From: Bifidobacterium biavatii DSM 23969
GTDB lineage: Bacteria > Actinomycetota > Actinomycetes > Actinomycetales > Bifidobacteriaceae
Direction: 5' to 3'
Length of the DNA: 64,000 nt
Assembly (NCBI RefSeq): GCF_000741165.1
Contig: NZ_JGYN01000004.1
Location: 186,001 to 250,000, forward strand
Shown here piece after piece: positions 9,237 through 17,640 of this stretch (position 1 is its first letter; each line of letters starts with the position of its first letter). The position numbers and the translations under genes are program-made. The notes under the pieces are model-generated. The model made no database searches and had not been told where the DNA came from. It worked only from the letters and a program-made list of their open reading frames with translations.

Positions 9237-9399
9237 GCCATGCCTTCCTCTGATTTTTTCAGATTTTCTTGTAGTTGTCAGTCTGATGTCAAAATGTTAC
9301 AGGCATGTAATTCCAATGGTTTTGACGCCATTCACCCGTAACAAAGCAGAGTTAACTTCGGTTTTGTTGTCAGACAATATGACAAGAGAGGATATCATC
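9237..9399. promoter_or_regulatory. Divergent promoter region with candidate GntR operator
   Basis: This 163-bp spacer drives the aminotransferase operon leftward and the second importer rightward. At 9367-9377 is the perfect odd palindrome TTGTCAGACAA. Its first TTGTCA also pairs with TGACAA at 9380-9385. Another TTGTCAG lies at about 9275. TTGTC-N-GACAA is similar in layout to operators of FCD-type GntR regulators, and a gene for one closes the rightward operon. The assignment is inference. Confidence 0.5.
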
Positions 9400-10485
9400 A
9401 TGAGGAAGCCAATCACTAAGCGCGCGAGGATGATCATCGCGGCTGCAGGAGCGTTCGTCATGTCGTTGTCGCTCGCAGGCTGCCAGATCGGCGGTTCTAC
9501 CACCGGAGCCGTAGAGAAGAAAGCCGCATCCGACACCATCACCATGATGAACTATCCAGACTGGATGGGGAGCAAGGAAGTTGACTCCTTTAAGGAGAAG
9601 ACCGGATATACCATCAAGCAGGTATCCACTCCGGACGGCGGAGACTCGGCGTGGGTCAACATCATCCGCCAAAACCAAGGCTCGTACGACATGTCCCTCG
9701 CTGGCATGAAGGTCGCCGAAACCCTAAAGACTGCCGGACTGCTGGAAGACTTTGACGCATCAAAGGTCAAGAACCTGTCCAATATCGACGAAAAGTACGT
9801 GAAGGCATTCCCTTGGGGCATCCCCGTAGAGCAAGGCAAGATCGGCATCATCTACAACAAGGACGAAGTCAAAGACCCGCCGACGTCATGGAAGGATCTG
9901 TTCGCCCGCGCAAAGGAGTTCTCCGGCAAACTGCTCATGCCCAGCTACTCGTCCGACGTAATCGACGTTGCCCTGCTCGCCACCGGCCATGATCTGAACA
10001 CGAAGAACACCGCTGACATCGACGAGGCGAAACAGGCGGTGCTGGGAATCAAACAGTACGTCAAGGCGTTCGTCGATTCGGATGCGGCCTCACAGGTCTA
10101 CGACGGTTCGACCTCCATCGCGGTCGTATACGACTATGATTACGCATCCGCCAAGGCAAACGGAGACAAGGTCGGCTGGGTCTCGCCCAGTGAGGGCATG
10201 CCCGGATACATCGACGGATGGGTGCCGCTGAAGGGCACCGCAAACCTCAACAAGGTATACCAGTTCATGGATTTCCACTTGGACAAGAGCAACTACGCCG
10301 ACTTCATCAACACCACCCAAGCCTCTTGGCTGATGCCCTCCGTCACGGATTCTCTCGACAAGAATCTCGTGGACAACGAAGCGCTGAACCCGGAGACCGC
10401 CGGAAAGACGATCTACGGAACACTGCAAAGCGCTGACATCCAGCAGGCAGTGGCGTCTGCCTGGCAGGAAATTCAGAATTCCTGA
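9400..10485 (+). CDS. ABC importer substrate-binding lipoprotein, spermidine/putrescine (PotD) type
   Basis: Solute receptor of the second importer, 361 aa. The signal peptide ends in LAGC with the cysteine at residue 28. The mature part begins ITMMNYPDWMG, like PotD-class proteins that read amine, amino-acid or other small charged ligands. ATG 9400 is chosen because it gives a normal lipoprotein signal; the upstream in-frame extension to 9196 runs through the divergent promoter. It is followed after 14 bp by the permease gene. The ligand is unknown. Confidence 0.88.
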   Translation: MRKPITKRARMIIAAAGAFVMSLSLAGCQIGGSTTGAVEKKAASDTITMMNYPDWMGSKEVDSFKEKTGYTIKQVSTPDGGDSAWVNIIRQNQGSYDMSLAGMKVAETLKTAGLLEDFDASKVKNLSNIDEKYVKAFPWGIPVEQGKIGIIYNKDEVKDPPTSWKDLFARAKEFSGKLLMPSYSSDVIDVALLATGHDLNTKNTADIDEAKQAVLGIKQYVKAFVDSDAASQVYDGSTSIAVVYDYDYASAKANGDKVGWVSPSEGMPGYIDGWVPLKGTANLNKVYQFMDFHLDKSNYADFINTTQASWLMPSVTDSLDKNLVDNEALNPETAGKTIYGTLQSADIQQAVASAWQEIQNS

Positions 10486-10499
10486 AACGAGAGGCCGCC

Positions 10500-11378
10500 A
10501 TGAAACGCCATGATCGGAAACTCGACAGCAAGGGAAAGGAACGAGACGGCATAGTCGGAGCGATCCTCGCTTTGCCTGACGGGATCCTAACACTCTGCTG
10601 CTTTGCCGTTCCACTCGTCATCATCATCCTATATTCCTTCTGGAAAATCGATCTGACCACATTCATCGTGACGACGGATTGGAACCTCGGCAACTATGCC
10701 GATATCGCCAAATCCATCTATCTGCAGGCACTGCTCCGTTCCCTGCTGATTACGCTCATCACCGTCATCGGCTGCATCCTGCTTGGACTGCCGATCGCCT
10801 ACTTCATCGCATCCTGCAAAGGCAAGCTTCAGCTACTGCTCATCGGTGCGATCGTCATCCCCTTCTGGACGTCGTTTGTCGTTCGTACTTACGCCTGGCT
10901 GGAACTGCTCGGAGCCCACGGCGCCATCACTCGGATACTCGTAGGCTTCCGCCTACTTCCCGAGGGAACGGATCTGCGCTATTCCCTGACCGCTGTCGTC
11001 ATCGGCATGATCTACTCCTACCTGCCCATGATGATCCTGCCGGCCTACTCCACTTTCGAACAGTTAGACAAGTCCCTGTTGGAGGCCGCGGCGGATCTCG
11101 GACGACGTCCCTCGCAAGCGTTCTTTGAAATCGTGTTGCCTTCCTGCGGAGGCGGCATCGCAGCCGGCGCATTGCTGGTAGCCATCCCCGCATTGGGCGA
11201 GTATACAATCCCAGCGATCCTCGGCGGCAGCAAGACGCTGATGATTGGCAACGTCATCGCCAGCGAATTCCAGACCACCGGCAACTATCCGCGTGGGGCA
11301 GCACTTTCATCGGTGCTAATGCTCGCGGTTCTGGTCATACTCATCGGCAAAGAAATCACGGATTGGAGGAAACGATGA
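10500..11378 (+). CDS. ABC importer permease, PotB type
   Basis: Membrane subunit, 292 aa, about six helices. The coupling segment LEAAADLGRRPSQAFFEIVLP is the EAA motif typical of PotB. VIPFWTSFVVRTYAWLELLG is another family landmark. It overlaps the next permease gene by 4 bp. Confidence 0.9.
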   Translation: MKRHDRKLDSKGKERDGIVGAILALPDGILTLCCFAVPLVIIILYSFWKIDLTTFIVTTDWNLGNYADIAKSIYLQALLRSLLITLITVIGCILLGLPIAYFIASCKGKLQLLLIGAIVIPFWTSFVVRTYAWLELLGAHGAITRILVGFRLLPEGTDLRYSLTAVVIGMIYSYLPMMILPAYSTFEQLDKSLLEAAADLGRRPSQAFFEIVLPSCGGGIAAGALLVAIPALGEYTIPAILGGSKTLMIGNVIASEFQTTGNYPRGAALSSVLMLAVLVILIGKEITDWRKR

Positions 11379-12178
11379 AACTGCGCCAGCATTGGTTCTC
11401 GGCCATCATGTCAGCCATCGTGTTCGTCTTCCTGTTCCTGCCCATCGTCGTGGTGTTCAGGGATGCGTTCAACGCGAACAAGACGCTGCTCACGTGGGGC
11501 GGTTTCACCTTCAAGTGGTTCGCCGAAGCACTGTCCGGAGAACGATTCCAGAATGCATTCGTCATGAGTCTTACGATCGCGATCATCGTCATGCTGCTGT
11601 CCATGATCTTCGCGTCATTGGGAGCGATCGGCATGGCGAAACTTCCAGCGAAGGTCCGCACATTCTACGAGTCGGCGATTTTCCTGCGCATCACCTTGCC
11701 CGAAATCGTCATTGTCGTCGGACTGTTCATCGTGGCGCGCATGTTCGGCCTCAAGCTCGGACCGGCATGGGTCGTGATCGCACAGACCCTGATCTACTCC
11801 GCCTACGCCGCGGTCACCATCAACGCCAGACTCGCCAACGTGTCGTCCCTGTACGAAAAGGCCGCAATGGATCTGGGCGCCAGCCAAACCAGAATCATCT
11901 GGACGATCACCCTTCCCCTGCTTGCCCCGTCGATTTTCGTTGGTGGGCTGCTCGCGTTTACGTTCTCGCTGGATTCCGTCGTTTCTCCCACCTTCCTCGG
12001 AGGCCCTTCAGCCGAAACCATCCCGCTACTGATCATGGGAATGATCAAGAAGGGCGTATCCGCCGAAGTCAACGCCATAGGCGTCATCATGTCCGTGTTC
12101 AACATTCTTGTGCTGCTTATCGTGGTGCGGTTCATCGGTATTCGCCAGGTCGCCGGATCCGCGGTCAAAGGCAGCTGA
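11375..12178 (+). CDS. ABC importer permease, PotC type
   Basis: Second membrane subunit, 267 aa. The EAA-type coupling motif reads EKAAMDLGASQTRIIWTITLP. ATG 11375 lies in a 4-bp overlap with the PotB-type gene and is preceded by GGAGG. An in-frame TTG at 11363 is not needed. It is followed 52 bp later by the ATPase gene. Confidence 0.9.
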   Translation: MKLRQHWFSAIMSAIVFVFLFLPIVVVFRDAFNANKTLLTWGGFTFKWFAEALSGERFQNAFVMSLTIAIIVMLLSMIFASLGAIGMAKLPAKVRTFYESAIFLRITLPEIVIVVGLFIVARMFGLKLGPAWVVIAQTLIYSAYAAVTINARLANVSSLYEKAAMDLGASQTRIIWTITLPLLAPSIFVGGLLAFTFSLDSVVSPTFLGGPSAETIPLLIMGMIKKGVSAEVNAIGVIMSVFNILVLLIVVRFIGIRQVAGSAVKGS

Positions 12179-12230
12179 CCGAAACGTCACGCATCCGATT
12201 TCGTAAGGCCGAAGACAAAAAGGAACCATT

Positions 12231-13379
12231 ATGTCAGTCAAAACCAAGGGCTTCACTACGCCGGGACACGAGCGTATCGGACAAGGGCCGGTCGCGGGTA
12301 TCCTATTGGACGACGTTTGCCGCACTTTCGGCGACAAGCAGGCTGTCAGCCATGTCACGCTTGAGATCAACAAGGGCGAGTTCTTCTCCCTGCTGGGGCC
12401 TTCCGGATGCGGCAAGACCACTACGCTACGCATGTTGTCCGGTCTTGAGTTTCCCACATCGGGCAGCATTACGCTCGATAACGAAGAGATCACCGACGTG
12501 CCAGCCAACAAGCGCAGCGTGCATACCGTATTCCAAAACTACGCGCTCTTCCCGCATATGACCGTATTCGAAAACATCGCCTACGGTTTGAAGAATCGCG
12601 GACTCAGCAAACAGGAGATCACCAACAGCGTCGAAGAGATGCTCGATCTGGTTGAACTGCGCGGACAGGAGAAAGTCTCCCCCGGTTCACTGTCCGGCGG
12701 CATGCAACAGCGCGTCGCACTTGCCCGAGCGCTCGTGCTCAAGCCGAAAGCCTTGCTGCTTGACGAACCGTTAGGCGCGCTTGACTTGCGCCTACGCCAG
12801 CACATGCAAATGGTACTTCGCCAAATTCACCAGGAAGTGGGCATCACGTTCGTATATGTCACTCACGATCAAGGCGAAGCATTCGCCATGTCGGACAGAA
12901 TCGGCGTCATGCGCGGCGGCCATCTGCTCCAAGTGTCCACTCCGGAGGAGCTATATCGCAATCCGGTGAACAAATTCGTCGCACAATTCCTCGGTTCTTC
13001 TTCCAGACTGAAAGGAACCGTTACCAAACGTATTACGGATACCAGTTATGAGGTGGACTTTCCCGAGGCGGGATTGCACTGCCAATGCGCTGGAGTAGCT
13101 GGCTTGGATGCCGGAGCGAGCATTGTCGGTGTTATACGCCCCGAGTGCGTCGAAACCCATTCGGCTGGAAAACACGACAGCGAACCCGACACGCTCGGCA
13201 TCGATCTGGCTGTCGACAACGTCACCTTCATGGGGGCTCACTACCGCACCATACTGTCAGGCAAGAACGACGTTTCCATGCTCGCACATATACCGTCCAA
13301 CGGCATGCGCGTGCGTAAAGGCGATACACTGCACGCGCAATGGCGGATCCGCGACATGTGGGTTACTCCTGCAGAGTGA
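12231..13379 (+). CDS. ABC importer ATPase, PotA type
   Basis: Energising subunit of the second importer, 382 aa. Walker A GPSGCGKT near residue 56, Q-loop in VFQNYALFPH, signature LSGGMQQR near 154, Walker B ALLLDEPLGALD, then a TOBE-like C-terminal regulatory region from about 290 (GVIRPECVE). The 52-bp spacer before it carries AAGGAACC as ribosome site. It sits between the permeases and the hydrolase gene in an apparent eight-gene operon. Confidence 0.92.
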   Translation: MSVKTKGFTTPGHERIGQGPVAGILLDDVCRTFGDKQAVSHVTLEINKGEFFSLLGPSGCGKTTTLRMLSGLEFPTSGSITLDNEEITDVPANKRSVHTVFQNYALFPHMTVFENIAYGLKNRGLSKQEITNSVEEMLDLVELRGQEKVSPGSLSGGMQQRVALARALVLKPKALLLDEPLGALDLRLRQHMQMVLRQIHQEVGITFVYVTHDQGEAFAMSDRIGVMRGGHLLQVSTPEELYRNPVNKFVAQFLGSSSRLKGTVTKRITDTSYEVDFPEAGLHCQCAGVAGLDAGASIVGVIRPECVETHSAGKHDSEPDTLGIDLAVDNVTFMGAHYRTILSGKNDVSMLAHIPSNGMRVRKGDTLHAQWRIRDMWVTPAE

Positions 13380-13410
13380 GCAGTTGGTATAGAAGATCAG
13401 CAAGAATCGA

Positions 13411-15468
13411 ATGATAATCATGAACAGTTCTTATGCAGTTGAGGTACGGCCACACGTGTCCATTCCGATGAGCGACGGCAAGTCTCTGTCGGCCAAAATC
13501 TGGATGCCGCAAGGAGCGGAACGGTTCCCAGTCGTGTTGGAAGCAATTCCCTATCGCAAGGATGACGTGTGCCTTATCGATGACGAAGTGCGGTTCGCTT
13601 ATGTGGCGAAGCACGGCTATGCCTGCGTCCGACTTGATCTGCGCGGATCAGGCGACTCCGAGGGAGTGCTGGACGATGAATACTCTCCTCGAGAGCAATT
13701 GGATATCTGCGAGGCAATCGAATGGCTGGCGTCGCAGGAATGGTGTACCGGCAATGTCGGCATGACCGGCATTTCCTGGAGCGGTTTTAACAGTCTGCAG
13801 GTTGCATCGCATACTCCGGAACATCTCAAAGCCATCATCACCACCTGCTCCACCGATGACCGATACGACAACGACGTGCATTACATGGGAGGATCCCTGC
13901 TGGGGTTCTACATGAACTGGTGGGGTGCAATCATGCACGAGTTCAACGTTCGACCGCCGGATCCTGCGGTTGTCGGCGATGATTGGCGATCCCGGTTCAT
14001 GGAACGGCTTAGCGAGAACACCAATCTCAGTGAGTTGTGGTTGTCGCATCAGCGTCGAGACGCATACTGGAAGCAGGGCTCGGTGATAGAGGACTACGCT
14101 TCGATCCACTGTGCCGTCATGGCCGTGGGCGGCTGGGCCGACTCGTACACGGACGCTATTTTCCGACTGATGAAAGGTCTTACCCAGTCCCCTTGCACGC
14201 AAGCCATTATCGGACCATGGGGCCATACCTGGCCCGAACGCGGCATCCCCGGTCCGTCCATCGGCTATCTGCAGGCATGCGTGCGTTGGTGGGACAAATG
14301 GCTGAAGGACCAGCCCAACGGGGCCGAGTTCGATCCCAAGATCCGTTTCTTCACCCAAGAGGAATGCCATTCATATCCTGCGATGACCGAACGCACCGGC
14401 GTCTGGTATCAGGCAGACGGCTTCCATGCCGGCGATGAATCGAATGCACCGTCGTTTCGGCTGTCTATCGACGCCAAGTCGGACCATTCATTGGCGTGCG
14501 AACCTTCATCGGATCCGGAAAGCTATACGCGCATCCATGACGGGAAGGTCACCCATCGCAGCGCGCTGGTTACGGGAACTCAGGTCGATACATGGCTACC
14601 CATGGGCTCTCCCATCGACTTGCCGCAAGAGCAAACTCCTGACGATCTCAGAAGTGTATGCTTCACCAGTCAGCCACTGGCAGAAGATCTCGTGATTTCC
14701 GGTCAGCCGGTGGTTCGACTGAAAGTATCCGCCGCTGGACGGCAAGCGTTCGTGTTCGCTCGACTGTGCGACGTATGGCCTTCCGGAGAATCGGAACTCA
14801 TTACACGAGGCAACCTGAACCTATGCCATCGTCGATCCCATGAGTTCCCCGAAGACTGCATTCCCAACGAAGAATACGATGTAACCATTCGTCTGAAGAA
14901 CGTGTCCCAGAGAATCCCGGCCGGTCATCGACTGAGGCTTTCGCTGTCCACCAGCTATTGGACGTGGATCTGGCCATCTCCGGTTATGACGCCCATCACC
15001 ATCGACCCGGCCGAAAGTTCTCTGCGCCTCCCGCAGCCTCCCGACAATCTCGCGCCGCTTGCGGTCCCGTTCGAGCCGTCGGTCAACGCGCCCGCGCCGG
15101 ATGTAACGCAACTACGAGCCATGCACCCGTATTGTCGTCGCTTCGTGGACGAGGAAACCGGAGACGTGGTATATCGTCGTTCCACCGACGGTCGTGGTGA
15201 CCAGCTGACACCGAGCGGAATGAGATTCTGGGGTAACGAGCATACGGATTATCTCATCAACCCCGATGATCCGTTATCGGCGTCTATGCGCACCACTCGT
15301 CATTCCGGCTTCGAACGTCCGGGATGGAAGGTCACTACGCAGTTGGAATCCTCCATGACTTGTGATGCAACCGACTTCTTTGTCAACACACATATGACGG
15401 TTACATACAACGGGAAAACCATTCACGAGGAATCATCCACGGTAACCGTGCCACGAGATTTCAACTGA
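13411..15468 (+). CDS. CocE/NonD family acyl hydrolase (S15 fold)
   Basis: Serine hydrolase of the X-Pro dipeptidyl-peptidase/cocaine-esterase/amino-acid-ester-hydrolase family, 685 aa. The nucleophile is Ser124 in GISWSG, the acid Asp244 in GGWADSYTD and the base His272 in GPWGHTW. The 28-residue Asp-His spacing equals that of cocaine esterase CocE (259/287). The C-terminal part is the beta jelly-roll of the family (for example RLRLSLSTSYW). Known members cut acyl-amide, ester or peptide bonds of small molecules. No signal peptide is seen, so it should be cytosolic and act on imported substrate. ATG 13411 or 13420 could be the start. Confidence 0.88.
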   Translation: MIIMNSSYAVEVRPHVSIPMSDGKSLSAKIWMPQGAERFPVVLEAIPYRKDDVCLIDDEVRFAYVAKHGYACVRLDLRGSGDSEGVLDDEYSPREQLDICEAIEWLASQEWCTGNVGMTGISWSGFNSLQVASHTPEHLKAIITTCSTDDRYDNDVHYMGGSLLGFYMNWWGAIMHEFNVRPPDPAVVGDDWRSRFMERLSENTNLSELWLSHQRRDAYWKQGSVIEDYASIHCAVMAVGGWADSYTDAIFRLMKGLTQSPCTQAIIGPWGHTWPERGIPGPSIGYLQACVRWWDKWLKDQPNGAEFDPKIRFFTQEECHSYPAMTERTGVWYQADGFHAGDESNAPSFRLSIDAKSDHSLACEPSSDPESYTRIHDGKVTHRSALVTGTQVDTWLPMGSPIDLPQEQTPDDLRSVCFTSQPLAEDLVISGQPVVRLKVSAAGRQAFVFARLCDVWPSGESELITRGNLNLCHRRSHEFPEDCIPNEEYDVTIRLKNVSQRIPAGHRLRLSLSTSYWTWIWPSPVMTPITIDPAESSLRLPQPPDNLAPLAVPFEPSVNAPAPDVTQLRAMHPYCRRFVDEETGDVVYRRSTDGRGDQLTPSGMRFWGNEHTDYLINPDDPLSASMRTTRHSGFERPGWKVTTQLESSMTCDATDFFVNTHMTVTYNGKTIHEESSTVTVPRDFN

Positions 15469-15543
15469 CACAGACACGTCTGATGAGCTAGACGGTCGGA
15501 ATGACAATAAGCGTTTGAGTATCGTGACAAACGGAGAGGGAAC

Positions 15544-16782
15544 ATGACACAACGCCAACGGAAGGACCGGCATAACGGAACAGGATATTCGGAACTGTTC
15601 GCCACCGCGCATATTCCGTTTCTCGTTGTGTCCTCCGTGCTCGCACGCATGCCTCTGGGATCGTCAGTCATGCTCGTGGTGCTACTGGTGAGCTCTCACT
15701 ATGATGCCGCTGCAGCGGGTAGCGCCACGGCACTGATGACTGGAGTCATGGCGGTATGCGCTCCGCTGTTCGGCAAGCTCATTGATCTGGGCAAGGCTCC
15801 AGTCAGTCTCATCGCGCTAGGCGTCTTGCAGTTCGCTGGCATCATCGGTCTGGTCATATCCGCTATGGCTAATTTTCCAGTCATAGCGGTGTATTTCTGC
15901 TCTCTTCTCACAGGAATAACCACTCCGCCCGTAGCTGGGACTACGCGTTCTCTATGGTCGTCAACGGTATCCTCCCAGCTGGTTCCCGTCGCATATGATC
16001 TGGAAGTGCTCATCGTGGATGTCTTGTACGTAGCAGGACCATTGATGGCAAGCATGATGATGGTCATATTCGACCCGGGCATGGCCTTGGGACTGGTGTA
16101 CGGTCTCATGGCCTGTGGATGCATACTTCTAGCCATGAGCCGGCCCGTTCGTAATTACGCCGCCACAGTTACTGCATTGTCCAGTGAAACGGAATCCCAC
16201 CGACCATTGTTGGGCGATGCGAATGTGGTGTGCTTATTACTAGTTTGCCTGTTTACGGGAGCGTTCAGCGGATGGGTGGAAACCGCGGTTCCACTGTTCT
16301 ACTCGCAATTGCAGCAGACCGCGTTGAGCGGCATGGCCATTTCGATATGGTCCATCGGATCCATCGTAGGCATTCTGTTATTCACCCGGTTCCATCCCAA
16401 ACATGCGACGACCACCGTCCAACTGACGTTGTTTACCGGATTGTACTGTCTGGCCTGCGCGCTGCTGATACTACCGCATAACGCATATTCGTTGATCGCC
16501 ATATTGTTTCTCGTGGGCGTTGCGGTGTCTCCGGGCACGAGTTTGCAGTATCAACTTGCTGGACAGTTGACGCCGCAAAATCGTCAAGGAGAAATGTTTT
16601 CCTGGGTTAATACGGCAATGGGCGTCGGCTTGGCAATCGGCTCATTCGGAGCAGGGCAGGTCGCAGACGGCTTAAACGTACACCTACTGTTCCTGCTGCC
16701 GGTTGGTTTTGTTATGCTGGCAACGGGGGCCGCTGGTGCGTTGCTCGCGCACAGCGGGGTGGCCGTTCCAGAGGAAAGGTAA
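15544..16782 (+). CDS. MFS transporter
   Basis: Integral membrane carrier, 412 aa, with about twelve hydrophobic segments. Loop GKLIDLGKAP resembles the loop 2-3 motif of the major facilitator superfamily. It could export a product or import a substrate; direction is not readable. It follows the hydrolase after 75 bp and is separated by only 2 bp from the GntR regulator gene. GAGAGGGAACATG gives the ribosome site. Confidence 0.82.
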   Translation: MTQRQRKDRHNGTGYSELFATAHIPFLVVSSVLARMPLGSSVMLVVLLVSSHYDAAAAGSATALMTGVMAVCAPLFGKLIDLGKAPVSLIALGVLQFAGIIGLVISAMANFPVIAVYFCSLLTGITTPPVAGTTRSLWSSTVSSQLVPVAYDLEVLIVDVLYVAGPLMASMMMVIFDPGMALGLVYGLMACGCILLAMSRPVRNYAATVTALSSETESHRPLLGDANVVCLLLVCLFTGAFSGWVETAVPLFYSQLQQTALSGMAISIWSIGSIVGILLFTRFHPKHATTTVQLTLFTGLYCLACALLILPHNAYSLIAILFLVGVAVSPGTSLQYQLAGQLTPQNRQGEMFSWVNTAMGVGLAIGSFGAGQVADGLNVHLLFLLPVGFVMLATGAAGALLAHSGVAVPEER

Positions 16783-16784
16783 AC

Positions 16785-17429
16785 ATGGCAGGAGTCAGGC
16801 GAATCTCACTCGTGGATCAGCTGGTTGCAACCATCCAACAGGAATTGATTACCGGTCAATATGCCGCAGGAACACCGTTCATCGAGGAAGAGGTCAAGAA
16901 GCGGTACGAGGTTTCGCGCAGCACCACTCGAGAAGCTCTCGCTCGTTTGGAGGAAGACGGATATCTGACGAGGGATCCAGCAACGCGCACGCTACGTTTT
17001 CGCACACCCGCCGCAGATGAGATCGAGCAAGTGTATTTCGCCCGTCGTTTTTATGAAGGCGCCGGCATCAACAACGCGAAACATGCGTCGCCGCAACAGC
17101 TTGAGGCAATACGGGAATCATCGCAGCAATTGGTTGCCGTGTTGGAAGACGGTAAACCTCTGGAGGTTGTTGAGGCTGAGTGGCGTTGTCACACGGCTAT
17201 CGTCGAATGCATCGGCTCACCGTTGATCACAGCCCAGTACCGTCAACTGCTGCGCAGGCTCAGCTTGGCATTAGCGCAAATAGAATCTCCGCAAGAAGAT
17301 GCCGCTGCAGGTCAGGATCACATGAGCATTGCCAAACTCATCCTAGCCAAACAGTATCGCGACGCTAAAAAACTGCTGTTCGACCACTTAGCCTCCGGCG
17401 AAAAGGAGCTGCTCGCACAGGCGTCATAA
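16785..17429 (+). CDS. GntR-family transcriptional regulator, FCD (FadR) subfamily
   Basis: DNA-binding regulator, 214 aa. The N-terminal winged helix contains EEEVKKRYEVSRSTTREAL with the recognition helix around residues 45-60. The C-terminal all-helical FCD ligand domain has the expected metal-site histidines in CHTAIV and DHMSIAKL. It is the last gene of the rightward operon and probably controls the block in response to a carboxylate or amino-acid-like ligand. A candidate operator is the palindrome at 9367-9377. Confidence 0.9.
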   Translation: MAGVRRISLVDQLVATIQQELITGQYAAGTPFIEEEVKKRYEVSRSTTREALARLEEDGYLTRDPATRTLRFRTPAADEIEQVYFARRFYEGAGINNAKHASPQQLEAIRESSQQLVAVLEDGKPLEVVEAEWRCHTAIVECIGSPLITAQYRQLLRRLSLALAQIESPQEDAAAGQDHMSIAKLILAKQYRDAKKLLFDHLASGEKELLAQAS

Positions 17430-17513
17430 TCGCGCAGTCGATTCACGCTCGATGATACGGAACGGCGCTGTCATGGTACGGAACGAAGACGCTGCAGCGG
17501 GTTTTCGATGCAA
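17424..17513 (-). pseudogene. Relic of a LacI-family regulator C-terminus
   Basis: On the minus strand about 29 codons precede a stop and read like the end of a LacI/GalR regulator, including TAPFRIIERESTA; the RESTA-type ending is a family hallmark. An in-frame stop lies directly upstream at 17514-17516, so no intact gene remains. It overlaps the last three codons of the GntR gene. Confidence 0.5.
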
Positions 17514-17580
17514 TCAATGAGGATGGACACTCATGTCCGAACTTCCGACAGATCACGCACATCTGATGAGCCGCCATTAT

Positions 17581-17623
17581 CAAATCACGTTTGTCAAATC
17601 ATAATTTGACAAAACGTGATTTG
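17581..17623. promoter_or_regulatory. Large inverted repeat in front of the DUF234 ATPase
   Basis: CAAATCACGTTTGTCAAAT faces a complementary arm across a 4-bp centre, with one extra A in the right arm. The right arm carries TTGACA and ends 17 bp before the ATPase start. It reads as an operator over a promoter; no Shine-Dalgarno is seen between it and the ATG. Confidence 0.6.
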
Positions 17624-17640
17624 ATATACAAGATGTAATC

